Of a DNA stretch of 60,672 nt, positions 8,324 through 16,152 are shown in pieces. The stretch is from contig URYE01000006.1 in assembly GCA_900551945.1 (NCBI GenBank), positions 1 to 60,672 of the forward strand, in the 5' to 3' direction. Position 1 is the first letter of the stretch, and each line of letters begins with the position of its first letter. Below the pieces are notes generated by a model. It did no database searches and was not told the origin of the DNA. It was given only the letters and a program-made list of their open reading frames with translations. Made by a program: the position numbers and the translations under genes. The DNA comes from an uncultured Eubacterium sp. (GTDB lineage Bacteria; Bacillota; Clostridia; Lachnospirales; Lachnospiraceae).

Positions 8324-9883
8324 TTATCTATAATAATTCATTTTATTTTCAAGTCTTTCCATGATGTATGCCACTATAAAGTTAAATATGTAATAGAAAA
8401 GTCCCGCAACAAATAATGGCATTATACTTGCTTGTGTAGCTGCAACTTGTTTTGCTAATGTAAACATTTCTGTATATGCGAGTGCAAATGCTAATGAAGT
8501 ATCTTTAACAAGTGTTATAACTTCATTAGTTACTGGTGGAAGTACTGCCTTTACCATCTGTGGAAATACTATTTTTATAAATGTCTGTGACTTTGAGTAG
8601 CCTAATACATCAGCGGCTTCATACTGCCCCTTTGGAACACTTGCTATACCTGCACGATATATTTCTGCAAAGTATGCTGCATAGTTTAACGAGAAGCCTA
8701 TAACTACTGCATAAAATCTATAAGAGTATGAGAGCGAAAGTCCAAATATATAATATGGGCCAAAAAATACTACAAGTAACTGTAACATTAATGGTGTTCC
8801 ACGCATGATTGATATGTAAATCTTAGCAATCCATTGAAGTACTTTTAACTTTGACATTCTTATAAATGTAAGCAAAAGTCCCAATGGAAGTGAAAATATT
8901 AATGTAAGGAAGAATATCACAAGTGTTGATACCATACCAGATGACAACTGTGACAATACATCTATAAAGCCATTTGTGCCTTTTCCATCTGTAGCACTTA
9001 CCTCCGCCTTCATAACTGAGTCTTTACCTACTTCGCCTAAACATACACTTTCCTCAACGCCCCACTTCTTAGCAATTTCCATAAATGTACCATCAGCAAG
9101 CATTTCTTTTAATGCTTCTTCAACTTCATCTCTTAAACTTGTATTGCCCTTTTTGAAGCCAATTCCATATTCTTCTGAAGATATATGTTCATCCAACATT
9201 CTAAATGAATTATCTCTTGCTTTAAGTTCATAACTTGCCACACCTATATCCATACATATTGCATCAACTGAACCTGACTCAAGGTTCATAAATGCGCTGT
9301 TATAATCTCCAACCTGTTGAAGTGATGAAAAGCTTTTTGCAAGTTCAAGATTGCGCTCCTCTGCGTCATCGCCTGTAAATGCAGCTAAGGCTGATGAGTC
9401 TGACTGAACTGCAACAACTTTTCCTGCAAGGTCTGACAACGCATTTATTTGTGAATTTGCCTTTACTATTACTACTTGTGAATTGTCAATGTAAGCTGAT
9501 GACCAAGTGTAATCATTTTCTCTGCCATTCATTGTGAAGCCGTTCCAGATACAATCAATTGTTCCTGAATTAAGCTCCATATCTTTACTATCCCAGTCTA
9601 TTGGCTGTTTAACTAATGTCCACCCCTTTTTATCACATACGGCTTGCGCCAAATCTAAATCGAAGCCCACATATTCTCCGTTGTCGTCCTTATAGCCATA
9701 AGGCGGAAACTCTGCATCAAAACCTACTGTGAATTTGCCATCGTTATCTGCTTTTGTTTTTGAAGAACAGGCTGTAAATCCCCCCGCTATCATTGAAAGC
9801 ATTAGGAGAATTACAAGCATTTTTTTAATATTTGTTCCTTTGTTATATAACTTTGTGATTTTCGCTAACAAAATACTATCCAT
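8324..9883 (-). CDS. Amino acid ABC transporter, binding protein fused to permease
   Basis: A 519-residue fusion. Residues 15-40 are a signal/anchor with a lipobox-like TAC-S. Residues about 48-285 are a family 3 solute-binding domain (FTVGFDAEFPPYGYKDDNGEYVGFDLDLA). Residues about 305-515 are a HisM/GlnP-type permease with the EAA-loop sequence EAADVLGYSKSQTFIKIVFPQ. The substrate domain is thus tethered to the membrane channel, as known for some Firmicute glutamine and basic amino acid importers. The start has AAGGAAAGG directly upstream, with short spacing; an internal Met (residue 22) is an alternative. Forms a two-gene operon with the ATPase. Confidence 0.9.
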   Translation of the reverse strand: MDSILLAKITKLYNKGTNIKKMLVILLMLSMIAGGFTACSSKTKADNDGKFTVGFDAEFPPYGYKDDNGEYVGFDLDLAQAVCDKKGWTLVKQPIDWDSKDMELNSGTIDCIWNGFTMNGRENDYTWSSAYIDNSQVVIVKANSQINALSDLAGKVVAVQSDSSALAAFTGDDAEERNLELAKSFSSLQQVGDYNSAFMNLESGSVDAICMDIGVASYELKARDNSFRMLDEHISSEEYGIGFKKGNTSLRDEVEEALKEMLADGTFMEIAKKWGVEESVCLGEVGKDSVMKAEVSATDGKGTNGFIDVLSQLSSGMVSTLVIFFLTLIFSLPLGLLLTFIRMSKLKVLQWIAKIYISIMRGTPLMLQLLVVFFGPYYIFGLSLSYSYRFYAVVIGFSLNYAAYFAEIYRAGIASVPKGQYEAADVLGYSKSQTFIKIVFPQMVKAVLPPVTNEVITLVKDTSLAFALAYTEMFTLAKQVAATQASIMPLFVAGLFYYIFNFIVAYIMERLENKMNYYR

Positions 9884-9907
9884 ACCTTTCCTTTATTACT
9901 TTATTAC

Positions 9908-9929
9908 GTTATTACTCTATCGTAATAAC
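9908..9929. promoter_or_regulatory. Perfect inverted repeat in the ABC operon leader
   Basis: GTTATTAC, 6 bases, GTAATAAC: a perfect 8-bp dyad just downstream of the predicted transcription start. Its position suits a repressor operator; an mRNA hairpin is the alternative. Confidence 0.5.
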
Positions 9930-9935
9930 TCTTTT

Positions 9936-9964
9936 AGTATACTATATAGTTAGGATTTTCACAA
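9936..9964 (-). promoter_or_regulatory. Promoter of the amino acid ABC operon
   Basis: On the minus strand TTGTGA (9959-9964) and TATACT (9936-9941) are 17 bases apart, good sigma-A spacing. The start would be near 9929, giving a leader of about 45 bases before the ATG at 9883. Confidence 0.6.
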
Positions 9965-10034
9965 TAATTTTTTAAATTGATTTATTTATTGTAAACAAAA
10001 GCTTATATATGCGGTTTGTGACACTTATTTATAA

Positions 10035-10074
10035 CAAAAAAAGAACGGTAGTCCTTTCACAACTACCGTTCTTT
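10035..10074 (-). terminator. Strong intrinsic terminator of the hairpin-array RNA
   Basis: AAAGAACGGTAGT (10040-10052) and ACTACCGTTCTTT (10062-10074) form a 13-bp stem with a 9-base loop. Reading on the minus strand the stem is followed by seven U residues. It ends transcription arriving from the right, where no gene lies within 800 bases, and so marks the 3' end of the proposed RNA. Confidence 0.85.
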
Positions 10075-10133
10075 GTGCTTATTTACGAGTTTCTGACATC
10101 TTTTATTATTAATGTACTTTTCTGAATAGATTA

Positions 10134-10497
10134 GTGAAGCTCTCGCCACTTTTCCGTTCTTCTAAGTTCAATTACTAAGATTTAACTGCGGTCCAATGAA
10201 GTTCTCACCATTGTTCCCTGTCTTATCTTTTCTTTGTCAGCAAAAATATAATCATCTCAATCAAATGAAGCTCTCGCCATTATCTCTAATTCTTATATGT
10301 TCTTTAAATTTGTTGAAGCTCTCGCCAACATTTCTAAATATTTGCTTTTTTACATTAATTGATATAATTCTAAGTTTAATGAAGCTCTCGCCATTATTCC
10401 TATTATTAATATCTTAATTACTTTTTGAAAATATATAATAAATTATCACTTAATTGATTATTTATTATGAAATAAAATTTTGTGAAGCTCTCGCCAC
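10134..10497 (-). repeat. Array of six 16-nt hairpin repeats
   Basis: Copies at 10134-10149, 10196-10211, 10265-10280, 10313-10328, 10379-10394 and 10482-10497. In RNA sense all read N-UGGCGAGAGCUUCA-N' except 10196-10211, which has U and A where the others have C and G; these two positions face each other in the stem, so pairing is kept. The outermost pair is G-C (first and last by coordinate), A-U (three copies) or U-A (10313), again always complementary. Start-to-start distances are 62, 69, 48, 66 and 103, so this is not a regular array. Confidence 0.9.
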
Positions 10498-10554
10498 TTA
10501 TTCTATTTGTTATTTTCTTTCTTGTAATTGTTCCCGATGTCTTTTGTGATTATT

Positions 10555-10583
10555 ATAATACACTATAATTGTATTTTTGTCAA
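10555..10583 (-). promoter_or_regulatory. Promoter of the hairpin-array RNA
   Basis: On the minus strand TTGACA (10578-10583, perfect -35) and TATTAT (10555-10560) are separated by 17 bases. No coding region follows for 600 bases, so this promoter appears dedicated to the RNA. Predicted start near 10,548. Confidence 0.7.
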
Positions 10584-10810
10584 TACAATATTTTAATATT
10601 TTTGATATTTTTTTATTTTTATATCTTTATATATTGTTAGATATGTATATTATAGTGTTTTTATACACAAACATTTGTGTATTTAATCTTAATTTTTTAT
10701 TATATTTTATATGCCAACTATTTGAAAAAATACGCACTACGAGCCTTTTAAATTATTACACCAATTAGTAAGGTTTTTTACAATCTCAGACTTTGACTTG
10801 TTGTTCTCAT
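10584..10810. other. AT-rich intergenic stretch, nothing recognised
   Basis: Very AT-rich sequence between the RNA promoter and the terminator of the small gene at 10,879. No ORF with a ribosome binding site and no clear repeat was found. Confidence 0.5.
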
Positions 10811-10861
10811 AAATAAAAATTCCCTTTCCACTTCTATAAATAATAAAAGATTGGAAAGGGG
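10811..10861 (-). terminator. Terminator after the DUF2007-like gene
   Basis: CCCTTTCCA (10822-10830) pairs with TGGAAAGGG (10852-10860); a U-rich run follows in the minus direction. It separates the small gene from the downstream RNA unit. Confidence 0.7.
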
Positions 10862-10878
10862 CTTTAGATTTTTGTATT

Positions 10879-11115
10879 CTATTGTTCAGTGCTTATACCA
10901 AGTAACTGTTTTGCTTTTTCAAATGAGTCCTTATGTATAAAAATATCACACTTTGAATTTTTGCTATTATCAAGAAACTTAAATAAGCCTTTGTGATACT
11001 TCCACTTTTCAAAATATGAAATATTATTTTTACGCAATATTCTCTCAATTTTTCTACATTCTTCCATAGTAACTTCTGAACGAAGCAAACGTTCATTCGT
11101 TCCAAATTCTAGCAT
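10879..11115 (-). CDS. Small DUF2007-like protein
   Basis: A 78-residue soluble protein. The N-terminal part reads as one helix (MEECRKIERILRKNNISY) and the end reads CDIFIHKDSFEKAKQLLG, like the 'VyVpeedaekA..lL' pattern of DUF2007 / putative signal-transducing proteins. That family's function is not established. A GGGAGTG site precedes the ATG, and the gene has its own terminator, so it is likely expressed. An isolated perfect DnaA-type box TGTGGATAA is at 11148-11156, about 35 bases upstream of the start. It is the nearest gene upstream of the hairpin-array RNA on the same strand, but a terminator and a promoter lie between them. Confidence 0.7.
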   Translation of the reverse strand: MLEFGTNERLLRSEVTMEECRKIERILRKNNISYFEKWKYHKGLFKFLDNSKNSKCDIFIHKDSFEKAKQLLGISTEQ

Positions 11116-11555
11116 AAAAACACTCCCTTTTTTCTAAATTAAAATCTGTGGATAAAATAAAATCTAAGCTGACAGCAATAAAAGATTTATAAAGCTTTTA
11201 ATAATATAAATGACATGATAATAATTTCTGCTAAAAAATTATAGCACAACTTTTTTGTGATTTCTATATAAAAATTTCTAAAAATATCGCTATAAACCGC
11301 ATAAATACGAACAAATTTCAACATAATATCCTATATATTTCTTTAAAAAATAAACTTATATTTTATCTACTTTGGTATATTTATGATTTTATTTTCAATA
11401 ATTAAGTATTTAATATTTTTATGTTAAAATAATTATTCTTGTTATAGTAATGTATGTTTTTTACGACATATTTTTTAAAATCACAAAAAAAGCTGAGAAT
11501 TTGTTTTTAATTAATAAACAAATAGTAAAGTGAATTAAAAATATTTGCTTAACAT
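11116..11555. other. Intergenic region, no gene seen
   Basis: About 440 AT-rich bases. Apart from the isolated TGTGGATAA at 11148-11156 no repeat, RNA gene or ORF is supported. It should hold the promoter of the small gene at 10,879. Confidence 0.5.
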
Positions 11556-11592
11556 ATAAAAATCCCCACTTACTTTAATATAAGTGGGAATT
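11556..11592 (-). terminator. Terminator after the interrupted flavoprotein gene
   Basis: TCCCCACTTA (11563-11572) pairs with TAAGTGGGAA (11581-11590) and is followed by a U-run in the minus direction. Its survival suggests the interruption upstream is recent. Confidence 0.75.
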
Positions 11593-11610
11593 TTATTATT
11601 ATGTAATTTT

Positions 11611-12876
11611 TTAGAAGAAACGTTCTACTAGATTTTTTGAATACTCTGCTGTTTCGTCCATGTCGCCAAAGCTCATAACTTCTCCTGCGTAGTATGTACC
11701 AAGTTGTCCCTGCCAGCTTTCAACTTCATCGTACCAACCTGTTTTATAATCTTCTGGCTTAAGATGTGGAAGATAATACCATGATTTTTCATTTATCATC
11801 TCATCAACTTCATAACCACACATCTTCATATCTTCATAAACGTGCTTTCTACAATCGTCTGTTGTAATTCCACGTTCTGGGTCGCCTAGTACATAGGCTG
11901 TTATTACTTGGTCTTCTTCACCCGGTCATCTATGATAATATACCATCATGTGACCAGCTCTTTCTCTGCACATATTTCCTTGAAGATATGCACTGATTTT
12001 TGGATATTTCTTTACTGTAAATACAAACACTTTGTAATCATTTGAAATTATTTTTGAAAAATATTCCTTTTCTTTGTCTGTTGCATCAAAGTACTGTGGC
12101 ATAAATTCAAGTGGCGCAGTTACTATAATCTTATCAAATTCTTCAGTTCCTTGTGATGTAGTAACTTCTACTTTTCCATTTTCTCTTACTACTTTAGTAA
12201 TCTCTGTATTAAATTGTGGCTTGTTGTTAAGCTTTTCTGCAAGAAGCTCCCAGATATGCTGTGTTCCGTTTTTCCAACACCACAAACCGTCTTTTGTTAC
12301 AAACTGTGTAAGTGTATCTTTATCGAGGTATTTTACAACGTAGGCTGCTGGAACTTCGTTCATATATCCATATCCAAATGATGTATATGGGTTAATCACT
12401 AACTTTTTAATCTTAGGTGTCTTTAACTTATCGCAAAATGAAGAAAAATCTTGTGCTAAATCAAGACTAGTTCCGCCATGACCATTTTTTGTAGCATTAG
12501 GATACTTTGCATCAAGAATACTGTAAAACTTCTTTGTCTGATTTAACACACTAAGACTTTCTAACTTACTTATCGGATTAAACACTTCTCCTGTGACTTC
12601 ATCTCTAAATTCTCTATCAAGTGCTGGGCCTTCTGGGTGTCCCATGCCTATATAGTCCATTACTTCACGAATAGTATAATAAGTAGGGCAGCCCATCATC
12701 GCTCCCATTTCGTATCTCTTTCCCTTATATTCTGGTGAATAACACTTACCACCAACTCTTTCTGACTTTTCATAAATAGTGATATTTTTATATCCTTTTT
12801 TTTCAAGATACATAGCCGCTGTAAGTCCTGCAGGGCCAGCTCCAACTATACATACTCTATCGTTAATATTTGCCAT
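11611..12876 (-). pseudogene. FAD-dependent oxidoreductase interrupted by an in-frame UGA
   Basis: The frame runs 422 codons from the ATG at 12876 to the TAA at 11611, with a single TGA at 11926-11928 (codon 317) in the same frame. Upstream: FAD-binding VCIVGAGPAGLTAAMYLEKKGY (residues 8-29) and YEKSERVGGKC, as in amine oxidase / phytoene-desaturase-like flavoproteins. Downstream coding continues sensibly (PGEEDQVITAYVLGDPERG), ending in a 72-residue piece that could restart at 11829. A TGG-to-TGA change (Trp, giving HRWPGEEDQ) is the simplest explanation. No good ribosome binding site precedes the internal ATGs. Options are a recent nonsense mutation, a sequencing error or readthrough. The 316-residue product lacks the C-terminal part of the fold and is probably inactive. 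Confidence 0.8.
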
Positions 12877-12965
12877 AATTTTATATCCCCCATGGCTATA
12901 TCATGTAGTTTCAAAAACCATATAGCATAGTATATTCTTCTATTATGTATAAGTCAAGCAACTTT

Positions 12966-14297
12966 TTATGTAAGTGACTTCTTTTCAAGCCATTTTCCTG
13001 ACTTAAATCTCCATACGAACATCACCGACCTTGCTGCCCAGTCTACGAACATTCCAATCCAAACTCCAAGCACTCCCAAGCCTAACATTATGCCAAACAC
13101 ATAGCTGCTTCCAACTCTAAATATCCACATTGAAAATATACTAACTAACATAGTAAATGTTGCATCTCCCGAAGCTCTTAGCGCATTTGACAAGGTAAAT
13201 GACAATGGCCATATAAAGAGTGATGTAACACTAAAGCACCTTAAAATCAATATTGCAATAGAATGTGCTTCAATAGACAAATTAAAGATTGATGATACAA
13301 CTCCTGCTGAAAGGAAAAGTATAATATTACATATCCAGTCACCGAGATATGCAAGTTTAATAATTTTCTTTGTATATGAAATAGCCTGTTCTTTATCGCC
13401 TGCACCAACGCATTGACCTACTATTGTAATAAGTGCAAGTCCCATTGCTGAACCTGGGATATTGGCAAAGTCTATTATTGTATAGCCTACTGAATTTGCT
13501 GCAATTGAAGCTGTTCCAAAAGTTGATACCATACTTGTTACTGAAAGCTTACCAATCTGAAACATACCATTTTCAATACCACTAGGTATACCTATTGTCA
13601 ATATCTTCTTTATAATATTACTGTCTGGCTTAAACTCATTAAGCTTTGTTATTCTTATAGGATTAGTCTTTCCACATACTAAAGCAAGCATTACAAAGCC
13701 TGCTACTAATCGACTCAACAGTGTTGCAAATGCTACGCCAAATACAGCCCAGTGAAAGCCGAATACAAATATTGCATTTCCAGCTACATTTATTATATTC
13801 ATAAGAACACTTATTTTCATACTTATAGAACTATTTCCTACACTTCTAAATATAGCCGCTCCTGCATTATATAATCCTAAAAATGGAAATGAAACAGAAG
13901 TTACCATAAAGTATAATATAGCACTTTCCATAACGCTTTCTTCTACATGACCAAATATTGCACCTAAAAGTGGTCTTGTACAAGTAAGTGATATTATCAT
14001 CATTGTTACAGCAAATATAACAAGAACTGTTTCTAACTGTGCGCCTGATTTTTGCGCCTGTTCATCTTCTTTTTTTCCAATATACTGACTACACACAACT
14101 GCCCCACCTGTGGCTAATGCCGCCATTACTTGAATGATAAGACGGTTAATGTTATCTACAAGCGCAACACCAGATATAGCCGCTTCCCCTGCTTGTGAAA
14201 CCATAAGTGTATCTACCATCCCCACACTTACGGCTAACAACTGCTCAAACATTAAGGGAATAATTAATTTTTTTAAATCTTTATTACTAAATAACAT
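12966..14297 (-). CDS. MATE family efflux transporter
   Basis: A 443-residue protein with about twelve membrane segments in two halves, typical of MATE (NorM/DinF-like) exporters that expel organic cations or metabolites using Na+ or H+ gradients. The start MLFSNKDLKKLIIPLMFEQLLAVSVGMVDTLMVSQAGEAAISGVALVD carries the family hallmark (P-x-x-x-x-x-L...G..DT..v...G..a.aav). AAGGA is spaced correctly before the ATG. It stands alone; the interrupted flavoprotein gene starts about 90 bases downstream on the same strand, so the two might be cotranscribed. Substrate unknown. Confidence 0.9.
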   Translation of the reverse strand: MLFSNKDLKKLIIPLMFEQLLAVSVGMVDTLMVSQAGEAAISGVALVDNINRLIIQVMAALATGGAVVCSQYIGKKEDEQAQKSGAQLETVLVIFAVTMMIISLTCTRPLLGAIFGHVEESVMESAILYFMVTSVSFPFLGLYNAGAAIFRSVGNSSISMKISVLMNIINVAGNAIFVFGFHWAVFGVAFATLLSRLVAGFVMLALVCGKTNPIRITKLNEFKPDSNIIKKILTIGIPSGIENGMFQIGKLSVTSMVSTFGTASIAANSVGYTIIDFANIPGSAMGLALITIVGQCVGAGDKEQAISYTKKIIKLAYLGDWICNIILFLSAGVVSSIFNLSIEAHSIAILILRCFSVTSLFIWPLSFTLSNALRASGDATFTMLVSIFSMWIFRVGSSYVFGIMLGLGVLGVWIGMFVDWAARSVMFVWRFKSGKWLEKKSLT

Positions 14298-14420
14298 TTT
14301 TTATTCCTTTATTTTATCTAAATTTATTCTGCACCTATCTAATGCAAGCTTCATTCCACTTATTGCTTAACACAATAGAATATGTATCTTACTGCATAGT
14401 ATTAAAATATGCAGTAAAAT

Positions 14421-14510
14421 AGGGCTGTCGCAATAAAATCTCTTACAAAATATAGATAATTAATATTAACTCTACGTCTTGTATTGATTTTTTAATGCGA
14501 CAACCCCTTT
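14421..14510. repeat. Small MITE-like element with about 20-bp terminal inverted repeats
   Basis: The left end AGGGCTGTCGCAATAAAATC and the right end GATTTTTTAATGCGACAACCCC are near-perfect inverted repeats enclosing about 50 AT-rich bases. Ends of the type GGGGYTGTCGCA are commonly seen on insertion sequences and their non-autonomous derivatives. No transposase is present. It lies just after the ilvE stop and could also act as its terminator. Confidence 0.55.
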
Positions 14511-14530
14511 AAAAATATATTATAGTATTT

Positions 14531-15556
14531 TTACTTTACTTCATATATCCAGCCTTCTGGTGCTTCAATCTTACCTTGCTGTATACCTGTTAATGTATCG
14601 TAAATCTTCTTAATTGTTGGTCCCATTTCTTCCATTCCGCTTGGGAAGTTGATTTCTTCTCCATGATTTACAATCTTACCTACTGGTGAGATTACTGCGG
14701 CTGTACCACAAAGACCACATTCTGCAAAGTCTTTTACTTCATCGAAGTATACTTCTCTATGTTCTACTTCCATTCCTAAGTATTTTTCAGCAACGTACAT
14801 AATTGAACGACGTGTAATTGATGGTAAAATACTATCTGACTTTGGAGTTACAAGCTTGCCATCTTTTGTTATAAAGATGAAGTTTGCGCCACCAGTTTCT
14901 TCTACCTTTGTTCTTGTAGCTGCGTCAAGATACATATTTTCTGCAAAGCCTTCTTCATGTGCTGTAACTATTGCATGTAAGCTCATTGCATAGTTAAGAC
15001 CAGCTTTGATATGTCCTGTACCATGAGGTGCTGCTCTATCGAAATCTGAAACCTTGATTGTAATTGGCTTTGCACCGCCCTTGAAGTAAGGACCAACTGG
15101 TGTTACAAGTATTCTGAACTGATATTCATCAGCAGGTTTTACACCGATTACTGGGTTGCTTCCAAACATATATGGACGAATGTAGAGTGTTGCACCTGAA
15201 CCGTAAGGTGGAACCCATGCTTCATTTGCTTTTACTACATCATTAACTGCCTGAATGAATTTTTCTTTAGGGAATACTGGCATTTCAAGTCTTCTTGCTG
15301 AGTCTTCCATTCTCTGTGCATTGAGGTCTGGACGGAATATAACTATTTTTCCATCTTCTGTTGTATATGCTTTCATTCCTTCAAAGCAAGTCTGTGCATA
15401 CTGTAATACACCTGCACATTCACTAATAACTACTTTATCGTCTTCTGTGATAACTCCGTTATCCCATGCTCCGTCTTTATAATTTGCTACAAATCTTTTA
15501 TCTGTTTTGATGTATCCAAAACCAAGATTTGCCCAATCGAGATTTTTCTTTTCCAT
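14531..15556 (-). CDS. ilvE: Branched-chain amino acid aminotransferase
   Basis: A 341-residue PLP enzyme of aminotransferase class IV, type II BCAT subgroup. It interconverts leucine, isoleucine and valine with their 2-oxo acids using glutamate/2-oxoglutarate. The PLP lysine is expected at K184 in GTGHIKAGLNYA; conserved blocks QTCFEGMKAY, FRPDLNAQRM, YIRPYMFG and VEETGGANFIFI are all present, and length is normal. It is transcribed alone. The leader (15557-15660) contains an imperfect hairpin near 15,591-15,630 but no recognisable T-box. Confidence 0.95.
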   Translation of the reverse strand: MEKKNLDWANLGFGYIKTDKRFVANYKDGAWDNGVITEDDKVVISECAGVLQYAQTCFEGMKAYTTEDGKIVIFRPDLNAQRMEDSARRLEMPVFPKEKFIQAVNDVVKANEAWVPPYGSGATLYIRPYMFGSNPVIGVKPADEYQFRILVTPVGPYFKGGAKPITIKVSDFDRAAPHGTGHIKAGLNYAMSLHAIVTAHEEGFAENMYLDAATRTKVEETGGANFIFITKDGKLVTPKSDSILPSITRRSIMYVAEKYLGMEVEHREVYFDEVKDFAECGLCGTAAVISPVGKIVNHGEEINFPSGMEEMGPTIKKIYDTLTGIQQGKIEAPEGWIYEVK

Positions 15557-15759
15557 ATCTACTACTTCCTTCCATTATTGATGTAAATGTCACCGTTCCA
15601 AGCCACATAATGGTACATAGCCACGAACCGTAGCACTTAAAATACTGAAATGTATTAACACCTCATACTTAAGTTGTATTTTACCGCTATGACATACTAA
15701 AGTCAATATTTTATTTGTTATCTTGAATTTTCACATTTTGCATTTTTAAACTGTGCCGA
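15557..15759. other. Leader and promoter region of ilvE
   Basis: On the minus strand this carries AAGGAAG before the ilvE ATG and, around 15,591-15,630, an imperfect hairpin whose ends are ACGGTTC and GAACGGT with two GTGGC copies inside. No T-box GGGTGG/ACC features and no leader peptide of Leu/Ile/Val codons were seen. Confidence 0.35.
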
Positions 15760-15910
15760 AAGATATCAACAGTATATAAACACACACCAGTAAAAGAACA
15801 ATAGGACATATTTGTATGTCATCATCGAACAAGTCTGTTCGCTGTTGCCATACAAATATATCCCACTGTTCTTTTAATGGTGCATTTAGTTTATATACTG
15901 CTGATATCTT
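15760..15910. repeat. Long palindromic element, family 2 copy B
   Basis: A 151-bp palindrome. The outer arms AAGATATCA.CAGTATATAAAC pair over 21 bp, then ACCAGTAAAAGAACA with its near complement, ATATTTGTATG with CATACAAATAT, and a CGAACA / TGTTCG tip. The inner third is nearly identical to copy A (7,272), while the outer arms differ but stay paired. It lies in the 600-base gap between ilvE and the aldolase gene; the rest of that gap (15,911-16,152) shows nothing else. Confidence 0.8.
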
Positions 15911-16152
15911 AAAAAAGTTTATTATAATGCAAAATGCGAAAATTCTAGTTCACTATATACATACTTCTATCTTACGGGAAGTTATTTTTCAAATGAATAC
16001 TTTTAATTAGCTTTTCCACTTTATTTTGACTACTCTCCACAGCAAACCATGTTTTTTCGCCACTTATTTATAATGTTACTATAATTACAACCTTTTATTA
16101 TAATTGGCTTGTAACAATTTTTATTTATGCAAGCAAGGTCATATCAAACTTA

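Larger units (their letters stand above)
10034..10548 (-). ncRNA. Candidate non-coding RNA with six repeated GNRA hairpins
   Basis: Seen: a near-consensus promoter at 10,555-10,583, about 510 bases without a credible ORF on the minus strand, and a strong terminator at 10,035-10,074. In between are six copies of a 16-nt hairpin, N-UGGC-GAGA-GCUUCA-N'. Its predicted fold is a GC/GC stem closed by a GAGA (GNRA) tetraloop, a UU bulge, then UG/CA and a variable outer pair. Linkers of 32-87 bases are AU-rich. A GACATC near the 5' end (10,536-10,541) could pair with GATGUC near the 3' end (10,095-10,100), though six pairs may be chance. Inferred: the spaced, identical hairpins suggest a multivalent protein-binding RNA, comparable in design, not in motif, to CsrB/RsmZ sponges. 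No known family was recognised. Confidence 0.65.

Noticed and set aside
10196..10417. 73-residue plus-strand ORF with repeated MKLSPL segments
   Set aside because: The protein repeat is only the DNA repeat read through; two of the six copies are out of its frame, and there is no ribosome binding site. The RNA signals are on the other strand.
10134..10497. CRISPR array
   Set aside because: The repeats are only 16 nt, the spacing varies from 48 to 103, linkers are plain AU-rich sequence, and no cas genes are near.
11926..11928. Selenocysteine codon
   Set aside because: No convincing SECIS hairpin follows the UGA, the family is not known to use Sec, and the position fits Trp.
15557..15660. T-box riboswitch in front of ilvE
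   Set aside because: No specifier loop or GGGTGGNACCGCG-type antiterminator sequence; only an imperfect hairpin.
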